Shown in pieces: positions 38,224-47,911 of a stretch of 64,000 nt of DNA. This DNA comes from Brevirhabdus sp. (GTDB lineage: Bacteria > Pseudomonadota > Alphaproteobacteria > Rhodobacterales > Rhodobacteraceae). The position numbers and the translations under genes were made by a program. How positions within the stretch are numbered: the first letter of the stretch is position 1; every line of letters begins with the position of its first letter. The notes below the pieces were generated by a model that did no database searches, was not told the origin of the DNA, and saw only the letters and a list, made by a program, of their open reading frames with translations. Location of the stretch: the NCBI GenBank assembly GCA_024637315.1, contig JAGXFH010000038.1, forward strand, positions 1 to 64,000. The letters are read 5' to 3'.

Positions 38224-39573
38224 ATGTTCGAAAAAATCCTGATTGCCAATCGCGGTGAAATCGCGCTTCGGGTGATCCGCGCCTGCCGCGAGATGGGCAT
38301 CCAGTCTGTCGCGGTCCATTCCACCGCCGACAGTGACGCGATGCATGTCCGAATGGCGGACGAGGCTGTCTGCATCGGCCCGCCGCCCGCTTCGCAAAGC
38401 TACCTGTCGTTTCCGGCTATCATCTCGGCCTGCGAGATCACCGGCGCGCAGGCCATCCATCCGGGTTACGGCTTCTTGTCGGAGAACGCCAACTTCGTTC
38501 AGATCGTCGAGGATCACGACCTGACTTTCATCGGTCCCTCGGCCGAACATATCCGCATCATGGGCGACAAGATCACCGCCAAGGACACCGTCAAGCGACT
38601 GGGCATCCCCTGCGTCCCCGGCTCCGCCGGCGGCGTCGCGACGCTGGAAGAGGCGCGCAAGACCGCCGACGATATCGGCTACCCCCTGATCATCAAGGCT
38701 ACCGCGGGCGGCGGCGGCCGCGGCATGAAGCTGGCCAAGAACGACAAGGAACTCGACAACGCCTTCCGCACCGCCCGGTCAGAGGCGAAGGCGGCCTTCG
38801 GCAACGACGAGGTCTATATCGAGAAATACCTGCAAAAGCCGCGCCATATAGAGGTGCAGGTCTTCGGTGACGGCAAGGGCAACGCGGTCTATCTGGCCGA
38901 ACGCGACTGCTCTTTGCAGCGCCGTCACCAAAAGGTGCTGGAAGAGGCCCCGGGCCCGGTCATTACCCAGGAACAGCGAGAGCGGATCGGCAGGATCTGC
39001 GCCGATGCCGTCGGGTCGATCGAATATATCGGCGCCGGCACGATCGAGTTTCTGTTCGAGGACGGCGAATTCTATTTCATCGAGATGAACACGCGGCTTC
39101 AGGTCGAACATCCGGTGACCGAGGCAATCTTCGGCATCGACCTTGTACGCGAACAGATCCGCGTCGCCGAAGGCCTGCCGATGTCGTTCGGTCAGGATGA
39201 TCTGGTGATCAACGGCCATGCGATCGAGGTCCGCATCAACGCCGAGAAATTACCAAGCTTCTCGCCCTCTCCGGGTCGGATCAGCCAGTATCACGCTCCC
39301 GGCGGGCTGGGCGTCCGCGTCGATTCGGCACTTTATGACGGGTATTCGATCCCGCCCTACTACGACAGCCTGATCGGCAAGCTGATCGTCCACGGCCGCG
39401 ACCGCCCCGAGGCCATAGCACGGCTGAAACGCGCCTTGGGCGAACTGATCGTCGACGGCATCGACACAACGATCCCGCTCTTCCATCAGCTTCTGGAAGA
39501 GCCGGATATTCAATCGGGCAATTACAATATCCACTGGCTGGAAAAGTGGCTGGAACGCAACCTGACCGCCTGA
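38224..39573 (+). CDS. accC: Biotin carboxylase subunit of acetyl-CoA carboxylase
   Basis: This 449-residue ATP-grasp enzyme carboxylates the biotin of AccB. It begins [26 protein letters not shown], has the glycine-rich loop [24 protein letters not shown], and the catalytic [14 protein letters not shown]. The length is that of bacterial AccC. It is co-transcribed with accB. Confidence 0.98.
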   Translation: MFEKILIANRGEIALRVIRACREMGIQSVAVHSTADSDAMHVRMADEAVCIGPPPASQSYLSFPAIISACEITGAQAIHPGYGFLSENANFVQIVEDHDLTFIGPSAEHIRIMGDKITAKDTVKRLGIPCVPGSAGGVATLEEARKTADDIGYPLIIKATAGGGGRGMKLAKNDKELDNAFRTARSEAKAAFGNDEVYIEKYLQKPRHIEVQVFGDGKGNAVYLAERDCSLQRRHQKVLEEAPGPVITQEQRERIGRICADAVGSIEYIGAGTIEFLFEDGEFYFIEMNTRLQVEHPVTEAIFGIDLVREQIRVAEGLPMSFGQDDLVINGHAIEVRINAEKLPSFSPSPGRISQYHAPGGLGVRVDSALYDGYSIPPYYDSLIGKLIVHGRDRPEAIARLKRALGELIVDGIDTTIPLFHQLLEEPDIQSGNYNIHWLEKWLERNLTA

Positions 39574-39591
39574 TCTGGATCGTGCCGGACG

Positions 39592-40236
39592 ATGGATGAG
39601 CCCGAGCTGACGCCGGAACTGTTGCTGCAGGCCTATGCCTCGGGCATCTTTCCAATGGCCGAAAGTCAGGACGATCCGGAAATCTTCTGGGTCGATCCCA
39701 GCCGCCGCGGCATCCTGCCGCTGGATCGTTTTCACATCTCACGCAGCTTGCGCCGGGTGATCCTGTCGGGCCGGTTCCATACAAGGTTCGACTCCGATTT
39801 CGCCGCCACGGTCCGGGGCTGCGCCGACCGCGACGAGACTTGGATCAATGACACGATCTTCGAACTTTATCTGGAACTGCACAGGCGGGACCATGCGCAT
39901 TCGCAAGAAGTCTGGATCGGCGACGAGATGGTGGGCGGCGTCTACGGGGTGGCAATTGGTGGCGCGTTTTTCGGAGAAAGCATGTTCTCGCGCCGCTCCG
40001 ACGCCTCGAAAGTGGCGCTGGCCTACCTGACCGACCGGCTGCGCCGGACCGGCTTCACGCTCTTTGACACTCAGTTCATCACGCCGCATCTGCGCAGCCT
40101 CGGCGGGCAGGAAATAGATCGTCAGGACTATCTCTGCCGGCTTGAGGAGGCGCTGCTGCTTCCTGCCGACATCACCGCACTGTCAGCGCCACAATCCGCT
40201 CAGGACGTGATACAACCCAATACCCAGACGTCATAG
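39592..40236 (+). CDS. aat: Leucyl/phenylalanyl-tRNA--protein transferase
   Basis: This 214-residue cytoplasmic enzyme adds Leu or Phe from aminoacyl-tRNA to proteins with N-terminal Arg or Lys, making them substrates of ClpS/ClpAP. Family motifs are LLQAYASGIFPMAE, FWVDPSRRGILPLD, ETWINDTIFELYLELH, GGVYGVAIGGAFFGESMFSRRSDASKVAL and LFDTQFITPHLRSLGG. It follows accC by 18 bases, and its 3' end overlaps the convergent DUF2155 gene by 37 bases. Confidence 0.97.
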   Translation: MDEPELTPELLLQAYASGIFPMAESQDDPEIFWVDPSRRGILPLDRFHISRSLRRVILSGRFHTRFDSDFAATVRGCADRDETWINDTIFELYLELHRRDHAHSQEVWIGDEMVGGVYGVAIGGAFFGESMFSRRSDASKVALAYLTDRLRRTGFTLFDTQFITPHLRSLGGQEIDRQDYLCRLEEALLLPADITALSAPQSAQDVIQPNTQTS

Positions 40237-40568
40237 CGCGGATGATCGAGCGCATTCAACGCCGGGCTCGCTGCAATCATCCAACCGGTGAAACTGGGCT
40301 CTTCGACACCGGCATTGCGGATCACCAGATAGGCGAAAGCGTTGCCGGTGGGGTTTTCAACCGGATAGCGGCACTCTCCCAACGTGACCTGGATCCGACC
40401 CAATTGCTTGGTCTGGCCGGGCGTCAGATCGAAATCGACGACATCGCCCGAGATTTTGTCCATCGCCCGCAACATCGCACCTTGGGGCGCGGTCAACGCC
40501 TCTTGCGCAAGCACCGGCGACAGGCCCGACAGCAGGCAAAAGGCGGAAAGGGCACAGACAAGCCTCAT
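40200..40568 (-). CDS. DUF2155 exported protein
   Basis: This 122-residue protein has a signal peptide (MRLVCALSAFCLLSGLSPVLAQ) and a DUF2155 domain: AMLRAMDKISGDVVDFDLTPGQTKQLGRIQVTLGECRYP, ending YDVWVLGC. Two cysteines (in GECRYP and LGC) may pair in the periplasm. DUF2155 proteins are almost restricted to alphaproteobacteria and have no settled function. The ATG overlaps the stop of mlaD (ATGA), so the two are translationally coupled, which hints at an envelope role. Confidence 0.88.
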   Translation of the reverse strand: MRLVCALSAFCLLSGLSPVLAQEALTAPQGAMLRAMDKISGDVVDFDLTPGQTKQLGRIQVTLGECRYPVENPTGNAFAYLVIRNAGVEEPSFTGWMIAASPALNALDHPRYDVWVLGCITS

Positions 40569-41017
40569 TCGGCACTCTGCTCGCCGGTCACGAATTTCAG
40601 CAACAGCGAGACCAGGCTGACCGCGCCTTGAGTATCCTCGATCTCTGCGCCGGGTTCGAGGTTGAACGGCGATCCGCCCGGCAGGATTTCAACGAAATTG
40701 CCGCCCAGCAAACCTTCCGAGGACACGATGACAGCCGAATCGTCGGGCAGAGCGATCCTGTCAGCGACCGTGAACCGCGCATCGGCGCGGAAGGTTTCCG
40801 GATTAAGGTCCAGCGCCGTCACCGCGCCCACCTTGACGCCCGCCATCCTCACATCCGTGCCGACGGACACACCTTCTATCGACCGGAACGAGGCAGTGAA
40901 TTCCTGCGCCGCCGTCCTGCCCGAAAACCCGGTCATCTGCCCAGCATAGACGACAAACCCTACCGCCACAGCCAGAACCGCGCCGCCAACCAGAACCTCT
41001 GTGGTGCTTTCCGCCAT
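40565..41017 (-). CDS. mlaD: MlaD-type outer-membrane lipid asymmetry protein
   Basis: This 150-residue protein has one N-terminal membrane anchor (LVGGAVLAVAVGFVVYAG) and one MCE domain (FRSIEGVSVGTDVRMAGVKVGAVTALDL ... SSEGLLGGNFVEILPGG). This is the MlaD plan: a hexameric periplasmic ring that handles phospholipids for the MlaFEDB ABC complex. The other mla genes are not in this window. It follows the NDUFA12 gene by six bases and overlaps the DUF2155 gene by four. Confidence 0.9.
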   Translation of the reverse strand: MAESTTEVLVGGAVLAVAVGFVVYAGQMTGFSGRTAAQEFTASFRSIEGVSVGTDVRMAGVKVGAVTALDLNPETFRADARFTVADRIALPDDSAVIVSSEGLLGGNFVEILPGGSPFNLEPGAEIEDTQGAVSLVSLLLKFVTGEQSAE

Positions 41018-41023
41018 CAGGAT

Positions 41024-41407
41024 CTATTCCGGCCGCCAGGCCTCGTAATCGCTCCGCTCGGCGGGTTGCAGCCGGCGGATCGAACCCGGTGGCGCATAGG
41101 CCATCGCCGTACCTGTCAGGTTCTCGACATGCGGCTTTTCCCACGACTTGTGCGGCAGCGGGGTCTTGCTCGGCGGTTTCTGAAACGTGTGATGCAGCCA
41201 GCCGTGCCAGTCCGGCGATACCCGGCTTGCCTCGGCCTCGCCATTGTAGATCACCCAGCGACGAGTACCGTCCTTGTTGGTGTAAAAGATGTTGCCCTGC
41301 ATATCTTCGCCGACCTTCACGCCCTTGCGCCAGGTGAACAGTTGGGTGTTCAGCGTCTGGCCGTCCCACCAGGTGAAAACGCGCAGAATGTTTCTGAGAA
41401 TGCCCAT
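41024..41407 (-). CDS. NDUFA12-family complex I accessory subunit
   Basis: This 127-residue protein is the bacterial homologue of the mitochondrial complex I subunit NDUFA12 (B17.2). Diagnostic segments are [43 protein letters not shown] and a proline-rich C-terminal part. The subunit is found in alphaproteobacteria such as Paracoccus, and is encoded away from the nuo operon, as here, beside mlaD and the DUF2155 gene. Confidence 0.93.
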   Translation of the reverse strand: MGILRNILRVFTWWDGQTLNTQLFTWRKGVKVGEDMQGNIFYTNKDGTRRWVIYNGEAEASRVSPDWHGWLHHTFQKPPSKTPLPHKSWEKPHVENLTGTAMAYAPPGSIRRLQPAERSDYEAWRPE

Positions 41408-41570
41408 CGGGTGCCTCCGGTATTGGTCGGATCAGATATGGACCAAGCGCCGCGCAAGGTCCAGTGCCAAGCAACCCCGTATCGCGGGATGGCGTCGGCA
41501 GCGCCTCTGGCGGGGATGCTTGAAAAGCCATGAAAACTGATTGCTGGACAGGCAAGGCCGGATTTCGGTG

Positions 41571-41954
41571 TCAGCCGGGCATCCGCACCGTTACCTCGAT
41601 CTCGATCTTCATTTCAGGCTCCATTAGCCGCGCCTCGATCATCGTGGCGGCAGGCCGGGCAGTGGCGAAAGCCGCGTTCAGGATCGGCCAGCATCTGGGA
41701 AACAAGCCACCATCTGGCAGGATGTAGCGCACCCGAACGACATCGTTCAAGCCGGCCCCGGCCTCAGCCAGCGCCTTGGCGATGGTGGCCAGCGTGTTGC
41801 GACACTGATCCTCGATGCTGTCGGGCATCTCCATCGTGGCATAATCATAACCCGTCGTGCCCGAGACGAAAATCCATCCGTCCGCAACGACCGCGCGCGA
41901 ATACCCGATCTCGGCTTCGAAGGGCGACCCGGAAGAGATGTGGCGAACGGGCAT
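41571..41954 (-). CDS. RidA-family protein
   Basis: This 127-residue protein has the YjgF/YER057c/UK114 fold: SGSPFEAEIGYSRAVVADGWIFVSGTTGYD, a middle QCRNTLATIAKALAEAGAGLNDVVRVRYIL and a final MIEARLMEPEMKIEIEVTVRM. RidA proteins hydrolyse reactive enamine/imine intermediates. The Arg that contacts the carboxylate in archetypal RidA sits near ATARPAATMIEA; here it is present. It starts five bases after the clpX stop and is probably read with clpX. Confidence 0.88.
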   Translation of the reverse strand: MPVRHISSGSPFEAEIGYSRAVVADGWIFVSGTTGYDYATMEMPDSIEDQCRNTLATIAKALAEAGAGLNDVVRVRYILPDGGLFPRCWPILNAAFATARPAATMIEARLMEPEMKIEIEVTVRMPG

Positions 41955-41959
41955 CGCGC

Positions 41960-43222
41960 CTAGCCTGCGGTGGCCGATTCCTTTTTCGGATCTGCATGGA
42001 TCATCAGCGGCGGCGAGCCGGCATTCACAGCCTCTTCGTTGACCACGACCTCTTCGACGCTGTCCATTCCGGGCAGATCGAACATCGTGTCCAGCAGGAT
42101 GTCTTCCATGATCGACCGCAGCCCACGGGCGCCGGTCTTGCGTGCTATGGCGCGCTTGGCGATTGCGGTCAGCGCATCCTCGGTAAAGCTGAGTTCGGTG
42201 CTCTCCAGCTCGAACAGGCGCTGATACTGTTTGACCAGCGCGTTCTTGGGCTTGGTCAGGATCGTGACCAGCGCATCCTCGTCCAGATCCTCGAGCGTCG
42301 CGATGACCGGCAAACGGCCGACGAATTCGGGGATCAGGCCGAATTTCAGCAGATCCTCGGGTTCCAGCTCGGTGAACAGCTCGCCCACGCCACGGCTGTC
42401 ATTGTCCTTCACATCGGCGCCGAAGCCGATCGAAGATCCCTTGCCGCGCTGCGCTATGATCTTTTCAAGCCCCGAAAAGGCGCCGCCGCAAATGAACAGG
42501 ATATTCGTTGTGTCCACTTGCAGGAATTCCTGCTGCGGATGCTTGCGTCCGCCCTGTGGCGGCACCGATGCCACGGTGCCCTCCATGATCTTCAAAAGCG
42601 CCTGCTGGACGCCCTCGCCCGACACATCGCGGGTGATCGAGGGGTTGTCAGACTTGCGGGTGATCTTGTCGACCTCGTCGATATAGACGATGCCGCGTTG
42701 CGCGCGTTCGACATTGTATTCGCTGGCCTGCAACAGCTTCAGGATGATGTTCTCGACGTCCTCGCCCACATAACCGGCCTCGGTCAATGTGGTCGCATCG
42801 GCCATGGTGAACGGCACATCTAGAATCCGCGCCAGCGTTTGCGCCAGCAGCGTCTTGCCGCAGCCGGTGGGGCCGATCAGCAGGATATTGGATTTCGCCA
42901 GTTCGATATCGCTGGTCTTGGCGACGTGGTTCAAACGCTTGTAGTGATTGTGGACCGCAACCGAGAGCACCTTCTTGGCATGGCTCTGTCCGATCACGTA
43001 ATCGTCCAGCACGTCACAGATATCTTTCGGCGTCGGCACCCCGTCAGAGGATTTCAGCCCTGCCGACTTGGTTTCTTCGCGAATGATGTCCATGCAAAGC
43101 TCGACGCATTCATCACAGATGAACACCGTAGGGCCGGCGATCAGTTTGCGGACTTCATGCTGACTCTTGCCGCAGAACGAGCAGTAAAGAGTGTTCTTGC
43201 TGTCGCCGGAGTTCGTTGCCAT
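41960..43222 (-). CDS. clpX: ClpX, ATP-dependent unfoldase
   Basis: This 420-residue AAA+ protein unfolds substrates for ClpP. The N-terminal zinc domain has [11 protein letters not shown]...CDECVELC. Walker A is GPTGCGKT, Walker B is [10 protein letters not shown], the pore loop is in the region of GYVGED, and [28 protein letters not shown] marks the C-terminal sensor region. It lies downstream of clpP with a 143-base gap that could hold its own promoter. Confidence 0.98.
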   Translation of the reverse strand: MATNSGDSKNTLYCSFCGKSQHEVRKLIAGPTVFICDECVELCMDIIREETKSAGLKSSDGVPTPKDICDVLDDYVIGQSHAKKVLSVAVHNHYKRLNHVAKTSDIELAKSNILLIGPTGCGKTLLAQTLARILDVPFTMADATTLTEAGYVGEDVENIILKLLQASEYNVERAQRGIVYIDEVDKITRKSDNPSITRDVSGEGVQQALLKIMEGTVASVPPQGGRKHPQQEFLQVDTTNILFICGGAFSGLEKIIAQRGKGSSIGFGADVKDNDSRGVGELFTELEPEDLLKFGLIPEFVGRLPVIATLEDLDEDALVTILTKPKNALVKQYQRLFELESTELSFTEDALTAIAKRAIARKTGARGLRSIMEDILLDTMFDLPGMDSVEEVVVNEEAVNAGSPPLMIHADPKKESATAG

Positions 43223-43365
43223 CGCATTCCCCTAAGGTCGTTCGCCTGGTCAAAGGCCTAGCGGCCAGGTTGGTCCACCCCCGACACCAAGTCTAGGGCA
43301 GCCGATTCATGTTCACAACGCCAAAATGCCCTGTGGTTGCGCGATCACCCAGGAGATCCTTCGCG

Positions 43366-43998
43366 TCACTTCTCGTCTGGTTTCACCTTGTCGCGGCTGT
43401 CCACGATCTCGTCGATCAGTCCCCACTCCTTGGCCGCGGCGGGATCCATGAAGTTGTCCCGCTCCAAAGCCGTTTCCACCGTCTTGAGTTTCTGCCCGGT
43501 GTGGCTGACATAGATCTGGTTCAGCCGGTCCTTCAGTTTCTGGGTCTCCTGCGCATGAATCATGATATCCGTCGCCTGACCCTGATAGCCGCCCGAGGGC
43601 TGGTGAACCATGATCCGGCTGTTGGGCAGCGAATAGCGCATCCCCGGCTCGCCCGCCGCCAGCAACAGCGACCCCATTGACGCCGCCTGGCCGATGCAAA
43701 CGGTGGAAATCTTCGGCTTGATGTACTGCATCGTGTCGTAGATCGACAAGCCGCTGGTGACGACGCCACCGGGGCTGTTGATATACATCGCGATCTCCTT
43801 GTTCGGATTTTCCGCCTCAAGGAACAGCAACTGCGCCACGATCACCGTGGCCATCTCGTCATGTACCGGGCCGGAGACGAAGACGATCCGCTCCTTCAGC
43901 AGGCGTGAGAAAATATCGTATCGAATCGATCCGCGAGACGTCGTCTCTTCGACGGTCGGGATTATGAAGCCCTGAAGGGCTGCTACTGGGTCTCTCAT
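43366..43998 (-). CDS. clpP: ClpP, ATP-dependent protease proteolytic subunit
   Basis: This 210-residue serine protease forms the barrel that degrades proteins fed by ClpX. The catalytic Ser107 is in [12 protein letters not shown] and His132 in [12 protein letters not shown]; the acidic residue lies in [21 protein letters not shown]. The N-terminal processing region is short. It is encoded upstream of clpX on the same strand. Confidence 0.98.
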   Translation of the reverse strand: MRDPVAALQGFIIPTVEETTSRGSIRYDIFSRLLKERIVFVSGPVHDEMATVIVAQLLFLEAENPNKEIAMYINSPGGVVTSGLSIYDTMQYIKPKISTVCIGQAASMGSLLLAAGEPGMRYSLPNSRIMVHQPSGGYQGQATDIMIHAQETQKLKDRLNQIYVSHTGQKLKTVETALERDNFMDPAAAKEWGLIDEIVDSRDKVKPDEK

Positions 43999-44356
43999 GT
44001 CCGTGCCTCGCGCTGCTGGAGATCGGTTTGCGGCAAAATGCTTTCAGGAGTCTTAGTGTCGCGTTCCGGGGGCTGCAAGGGCGGGAAAACAATACCGGGA
44101 CCGACCTGGCGTTCCGCAGGGGTCTACATGACGTCAATCACAACCCTTGATACCGACCCAACCGCCCCTGGTCGCGAAATCATCAGCGATACCCCGGAGG
44201 AACCTGCACCGCCCATAGCGCACCGGACGACAGCGGTCAGGCTCGCGCCGTTGTCCGGAACTGATGGCAGCCCAGGGACGTAATCGCCGGAAAAGCCTCA
44301 TCATTTGTCCAGAAATATCCCCGCCGGAGGCATAGAAAACATTTTTTTGCAGTACG
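43999..44356. other. Intergenic, clpP promoter side and a dispersed repeat
   Basis: This 358-base gap separates clpP (reading left from 43998) and the 3' end of the RraA-like gene. It must hold the clpP promoter. One short plus-strand frame (about 80 codons from 44038) has no homologue I know and may be chance. A copy of the dispersed repeat lies at 44299-44332. Confidence 0.5.
44299..44332 (-). repeat. Dispersed intergenic repeat, copy c
   Basis: On the minus strand it reads GCCTCCGGCGGGGATATTT followed by CTGGACAAATGATG, the clearest form of the element. It lies just downstream of the RraA-like gene on the same strand, as does copy d after tpa. Confidence 0.65.
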
Positions 44357-45067
44357 TTACCGATCGTTCTTCAACCGCCATTTCGAGAACGCGTCAAGGC
44401 TCGCTTCGTCGGTCGCCGGATAGAGCCCGGTGATCGCGGCCCCTGCCTTCACCCGCTCGACGACGAAATCCTCATAGGCGGTCATCTCGACGGCTTCCCT
44501 GGCCACCGCATCGGCAATCGCGGCCGGAATCACGATCACGCTATCCGCATCGCCAACCACCACATCCCCCGGAAACACCGCGACATCGCCGCAGCCGATC
44601 GGCCCGTTGATCTCGATCGCTTCATGCAGCGTCAGATTGGTCGGGCTGGACGGGCGCGCGTGATAGGCCGGGATGTCCAGCGCTCCGATCACCGCGGCAT
44701 CGCGAAACCCGCCATCGGTCAGGACGCCGGCGCCGCCGTGCACCATCAGCCGGGTGATCAGGATATCGCCGGCACTCGCCGCCCGCGGATCCTTGCGGCT
44801 GTCGATCACCAGCACATGGCCTTTCGGGCAGGTCTCGATGGCCTTGCGTTGAGGATGTTCCGGATCGCGAAACACCTCGATCCCGTTGCGGTCCTCTCTT
44901 GCGGGAATGTAGCGCAGGGTAAAGGCCGGTCCGACCATGTTGCGCCCCTTCACCGCCACCGGCAGTACGCCCTGAATGACCTGATTGCGCAAGCCGCGCT
45001 TGAACAGGGCCGTGGCCAAGGTTGCCACTGAAACACCCATCAGCCGGTCTCTTGTCTCGTCCTTCAT
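44357..45067 (-). CDS. RraA-like family protein (aldolase/decarboxylase type)
   Basis: This 236-residue protein has the RraA/HMG-aldolase fold: TLATALFKRGLRNQVIQGV, then GPAFTLRY, the metal/substrate region GDILITRLMVHGGAGVLTDGGFRDAAVI, and PIGCGDVAVFPGDVVVGDADSVIVIP. GGxxRD-like motifs are those of 4-hydroxy-4-methyl-2-oxoglutarate/4-carboxy-4-hydroxy-2-oxoadipate aldolases and oxaloacetate decarboxylases, rather than true RNase E inhibitors. I start at the ATG at 45067, eight bases after the stop of the sugar-acid dehydratase gene. The two probably act in one sugar-acid pathway. Confidence 0.85.
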   Translation of the reverse strand: MKDETRDRLMGVSVATLATALFKRGLRNQVIQGVLPVAVKGRNMVGPAFTLRYIPAREDRNGIEVFRDPEHPQRKAIETCPKGHVLVIDSRKDPRAASAGDILITRLMVHGGAGVLTDGGFRDAAVIGALDIPAYHARPSSPTNLTLHEAIEINGPIGCGDVAVFPGDVVVGDADSVIVIPAAIADAVAREAVEMTAYEDFVVERVKAGAAITGLYPATDEASLDAFSKWRLKNDR

Positions 45068-45075
45068 GTTCACCC

Positions 45076-46830
45076 TCAATGGATATCCGGCTCCGGCACG
45101 GGCGCGCCGAAATCGGTTCGCAGAAAATCGAAATCGCAGCCCTTGTCGGCCTGTTCGATATGTTTCGAGAACATCTGGCCGTAGCCGCGCTGATAAACCG
45201 ACACCGGCGCCACCCAGGCAAAGCGGCGCTTTTCCAGTTCCGCCTCCGACACCTTCATGTTCAGCGCCCGGTTCGGAATATCCAGTTCCACGATATCGCC
45301 GGTCCGCAGCAGTGCCAGCGGCCCGCCGACGAAGCTTTCCGGCGCGACATGCAGCACGCAAGCGCCGAAGGACGTGCCCGACATCCGCGCATCGCTGAGC
45401 CGCACCATGTCGCGGTGGCCGTGTTTCAACAGCGCCTTCGGCATCGGGATCATGCCCCATTCCGGCATCCCCGGCCCGCCCTGCGGACCGGCATTGCGCA
45501 GCACCAGCACGGTATCGGGCGTCATCGGATGGTCCGGATCGTCGATGATCGACTTCAGTTCGGGATAGCTGTCTGCGACCAGCGCCGGACCGGAATGCCG
45601 ATGAAACCTCGGATCGCAGGCCGCCGGTTTGATCACCGCGCCATCGGGCGCTAGATTGCCCTTCAGAACCGCCAGAGAGCCCTCGTGATAGACCGGGTTC
45701 GAGAGCGGCCGGATAACATCGTCGTTGTAGACTTCCACCCGCTCCAGCCCGGCGCCGATCCCTTCGCCGGTAACCGTAACGGCCGATCGATCCAGCTTGT
45801 CGCCCAATTGCTTCATCAGCGCCCGCAAGCCGCCGGCGTAATAGAAGTCCTCCATCAGGTAGTCTTTCCCCGAGGGCCGCACATTCGCCAGAACCGGCGT
45901 CGCCCGACCGACCCGGTCGAGATCGTCGAGGTTCAGCGGAATGCCGGCCCGCCGCGCCATCGCGATCAGGTGGATGATCGCATTCGTCGAACAGCCTGTC
46001 GCCATCGCTACCGTGACGGCGTTTTCAACGGCCGCCGGGGTTATGATCCGATCCGGCGTCAGATCTTCCCAGACCATATCCACCACCCGCCGCCCGCAGG
46101 CCGCCGCCATCCGCTGATGCCCGGTATCGGCCGCCGGGATCGAGGACGCGCCGGGCAGACACAGCCCCATCGCCTCGGCAATCGCGGTCATCGTGCTGGC
46201 GGTTCCCATCGTCATGCAGTGGCCGTAAGAGCGCGCGATTCCCGCTTCGATCCCGAACCACTCCTCGGCGTCGATCGTGCCAGCACGCCGTTCGTCCCAG
46301 TATTTGAACGCATCCGTGCCGGATCCCAGCACCCGTCCAGCGTAGTTGCCGCGCAGCATCGGACCGGCCGGCAGATAGATAAACGGCAACCCCATGCTGA
46401 TCGCCCCCATCACCAGCGCCGGGGTGGTCTTGTCGCAGCCGCCCATCAACACCGCGCCATCGACGGGATGCGAGCGCAGAAGTTCCTCGACTTCCATCGC
46501 CAGCATGTTGCGATAGAGCATCGTCGTCGGCTTCACGAACTGCTCGGCCAGCGACATTGCGGGCAGTTCCAGCGGCAAGCCGCCGGCCTGCAATACGCCG
46601 CGTTTCACCCATTCGGCGCGCTCGCGCAGATGCACATGGCAGGGATTGATCTCGGACCAGGTATTGATGATCGCAATCGCCGGTTTGCCCTGCCAGTCCT
46701 GGTTCTCGTAACCCATTTGCAGAAACCGCGAGCGGTGGCCGAACGACCGCAGATCATCCGGCGCAAACCACCGCGCCGACCGCAGGTCGGCATAGTCCTT
46801 GCGCCGCTTCGCCGATCTTTCTTCGGTCAT
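45076..46830 (-). CDS. IlvD/Edd-family sugar-acid dehydratase, L-arabinonate dehydratase-like
   Basis: This 584-residue Fe-S dehydratase would convert a sugar acid to a 2-keto-3-deoxy acid. Cluster cysteines are in TWSEINPCHVHLRE, VLMGGCDKTTPALVMG and RSYGHCMTMGTASTM; the substrate region has GCSTNAIIHLIAMA and LSDARMSGTSFGACVLHVAPES. It looks closer to arabinonate/galactonate-type dehydratases than to IlvD. It forms an operon with the RraA-like aldolase. The substrate is inferred only to family level. Confidence 0.87.
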   Translation of the reverse strand: MTEERSAKRRKDYADLRSARWFAPDDLRSFGHRSRFLQMGYENQDWQGKPAIAIINTWSEINPCHVHLRERAEWVKRGVLQAGGLPLELPAMSLAEQFVKPTTMLYRNMLAMEVEELLRSHPVDGAVLMGGCDKTTPALVMGAISMGLPFIYLPAGPMLRGNYAGRVLGSGTDAFKYWDERRAGTIDAEEWFGIEAGIARSYGHCMTMGTASTMTAIAEAMGLCLPGASSIPAADTGHQRMAAACGRRVVDMVWEDLTPDRIITPAAVENAVTVAMATGCSTNAIIHLIAMARRAGIPLNLDDLDRVGRATPVLANVRPSGKDYLMEDFYYAGGLRALMKQLGDKLDRSAVTVTGEGIGAGLERVEVYNDDVIRPLSNPVYHEGSLAVLKGNLAPDGAVIKPAACDPRFHRHSGPALVADSYPELKSIIDDPDHPMTPDTVLVLRNAGPQGGPGMPEWGMIPMPKALLKHGHRDMVRLSDARMSGTSFGACVLHVAPESFVGGPLALLRTGDIVELDIPNRALNMKVSEAELEKRRFAWVAPVSVYQRGYGQMFSKHIEQADKGCDFDFLRTDFGAPVPEPDIH

Positions 46831-46849
46831 GCTTCCCGTCCCCGCTCGC

Positions 46850-47911
46850 CTACTCCGCAGCCTCGATCTCGTCCCGATCCGCCGCTCTGTTGTACCGGAT
46901 CGAGGACCATAGCGCGATCCCGATCAGCGCTGCCCCGATCAGTCCGGTAATCATTTCATGAATGTGCACCAGAGTCTGGGCGAACATGATCACCGACAGC
47001 GCCAGGATCGAATAGAACGCGCCATGTTCGAGATAGCGGAATTGCGCCAGCGTCTGTTTTTCGACCAGCATCACGGTCATCGAGCGAACATACATCGCGC
47101 CAATCCCAAGACCGATGGCGATCAAGAACAGGTTCTGTGTCAGTGCGAATGCCCCGATCACCCCGTCGAACGAGAAGCTTGCATCGAGCACTTCAAGATA
47201 GAGAAACGCGCCCAGCCCGCCCGCCGCGACAACCGTGCGTGTTTCCGCGTTCCGGTCCAGCAGATGCCCGAGGATCTCCACGAGGGTGAAGACGACAAGC
47301 CCGAAAAGAGCGGCGAAAACAAACCGCCCGCTTTCATGGTCTGGCACCGCCATCGCGAAGATCAGAACCACGATCAGTACCAGCGTGATCTGCAAACCGC
47401 GAATGTTGGCCAACCGGCGCAACCGGTCTTCGAGCATGCGGATCCAGTCGATCTCCTTGGCCTCGTCGATGAAATAGCTCAGCGCCACCATCATCAGGAA
47501 CGCGCCGCCGAAGGCCGCGATGCTGATATGCGCGTCATCCATGATGCGGGCATATTCCTGCGGTTGGACAACCGCCAGTTTCAGCGTCGCCCAGGGGCCG
47601 ATATGGGCCGCAAATGCCACGACGGCCAGCGGAAAAATGATCCTCATGCCGAACACGGCGATCAGGATGCCCCAGGTCAGGAACCGCCTCTGCCAGACCG
47701 GCGTCATCGACTTGAGCTTGTTGGCGTTCACGATCGCGTTGTCGAACGACAGCGAGATTTCCAGCACCGCCAGCACGCTGCCGATCAGCAGGAACGACAG
47801 CGCACCACTGAACCTGCCAGTATACTGCCAACCCAGCAGGAAGCTCAACACCAAGCCAAATGCAGTCACGATGATCGGCCATTTGAGGTAGCGAAAGGTC
47901 GTGTCCAGCAT
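46850..47911 (-). CDS. DUF475 integral membrane protein (TerC-related)
   Basis: This 353-residue protein has about nine membrane spans, with the paired DUF475/TerC motifs SVLAVLEISLSFDNAIVNANKL and EVLDASFSFDGVIGAFALTQN, each with conserved acidic residues in the membrane. Relatives include TerC, linked to metal export and tellurite resistance; function here is unknown. I start at the ATG at 47911, which gives the standard beginning and has AGGA upstream; the open frame continues for about 120 codons of unrelated sequence. It lies 19 bases before the dehydratase start and may be co-transcribed. Confidence 0.86.
   Translation of the reverse strand: MLDTTFRYLKWPIIVTAFGLVLSFLLGWQYTGRFSGALSFLLIGSVLAVLEISLSFDNAIVNANKLKSMTPVWQRRFLTWGILIAVFGMRIIFPLAVVAFAAHIGPWATLKLAVVQPQEYARIMDDAHISIAAFGGAFLMMVALSYFIDEAKEIDWIRMLEDRLRRLANIRGLQITLVLIVVLIFAMAVPDHESGRFVFAALFGLVVFTLVEILGHLLDRNAETRTVVAAGGLGAFLYLEVLDASFSFDGVIGAFALTQNLFLIAIGLGIGAMYVRSMTVMLVEKQTLAQFRYLEHGAFYSILALSVIMFAQTLVHIHEMITGLIGAALIGIALWSSIRYNRAADRDEIEAAE

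Noticed and set aside
44038..44283. Possible 81-residue gene upstream of clpP
   Set aside because: A weak AGGGG occurs before an internal ATG, but there is no recognisable domain and the frame overlaps the expected clpP promoter.
44357..45460. RraA-like gene with a longer N-terminus (367 residues)
   Set aside because: The extra 131 residues lie within the dehydratase gene in another frame; the family's normal start is the ATG at 45067.
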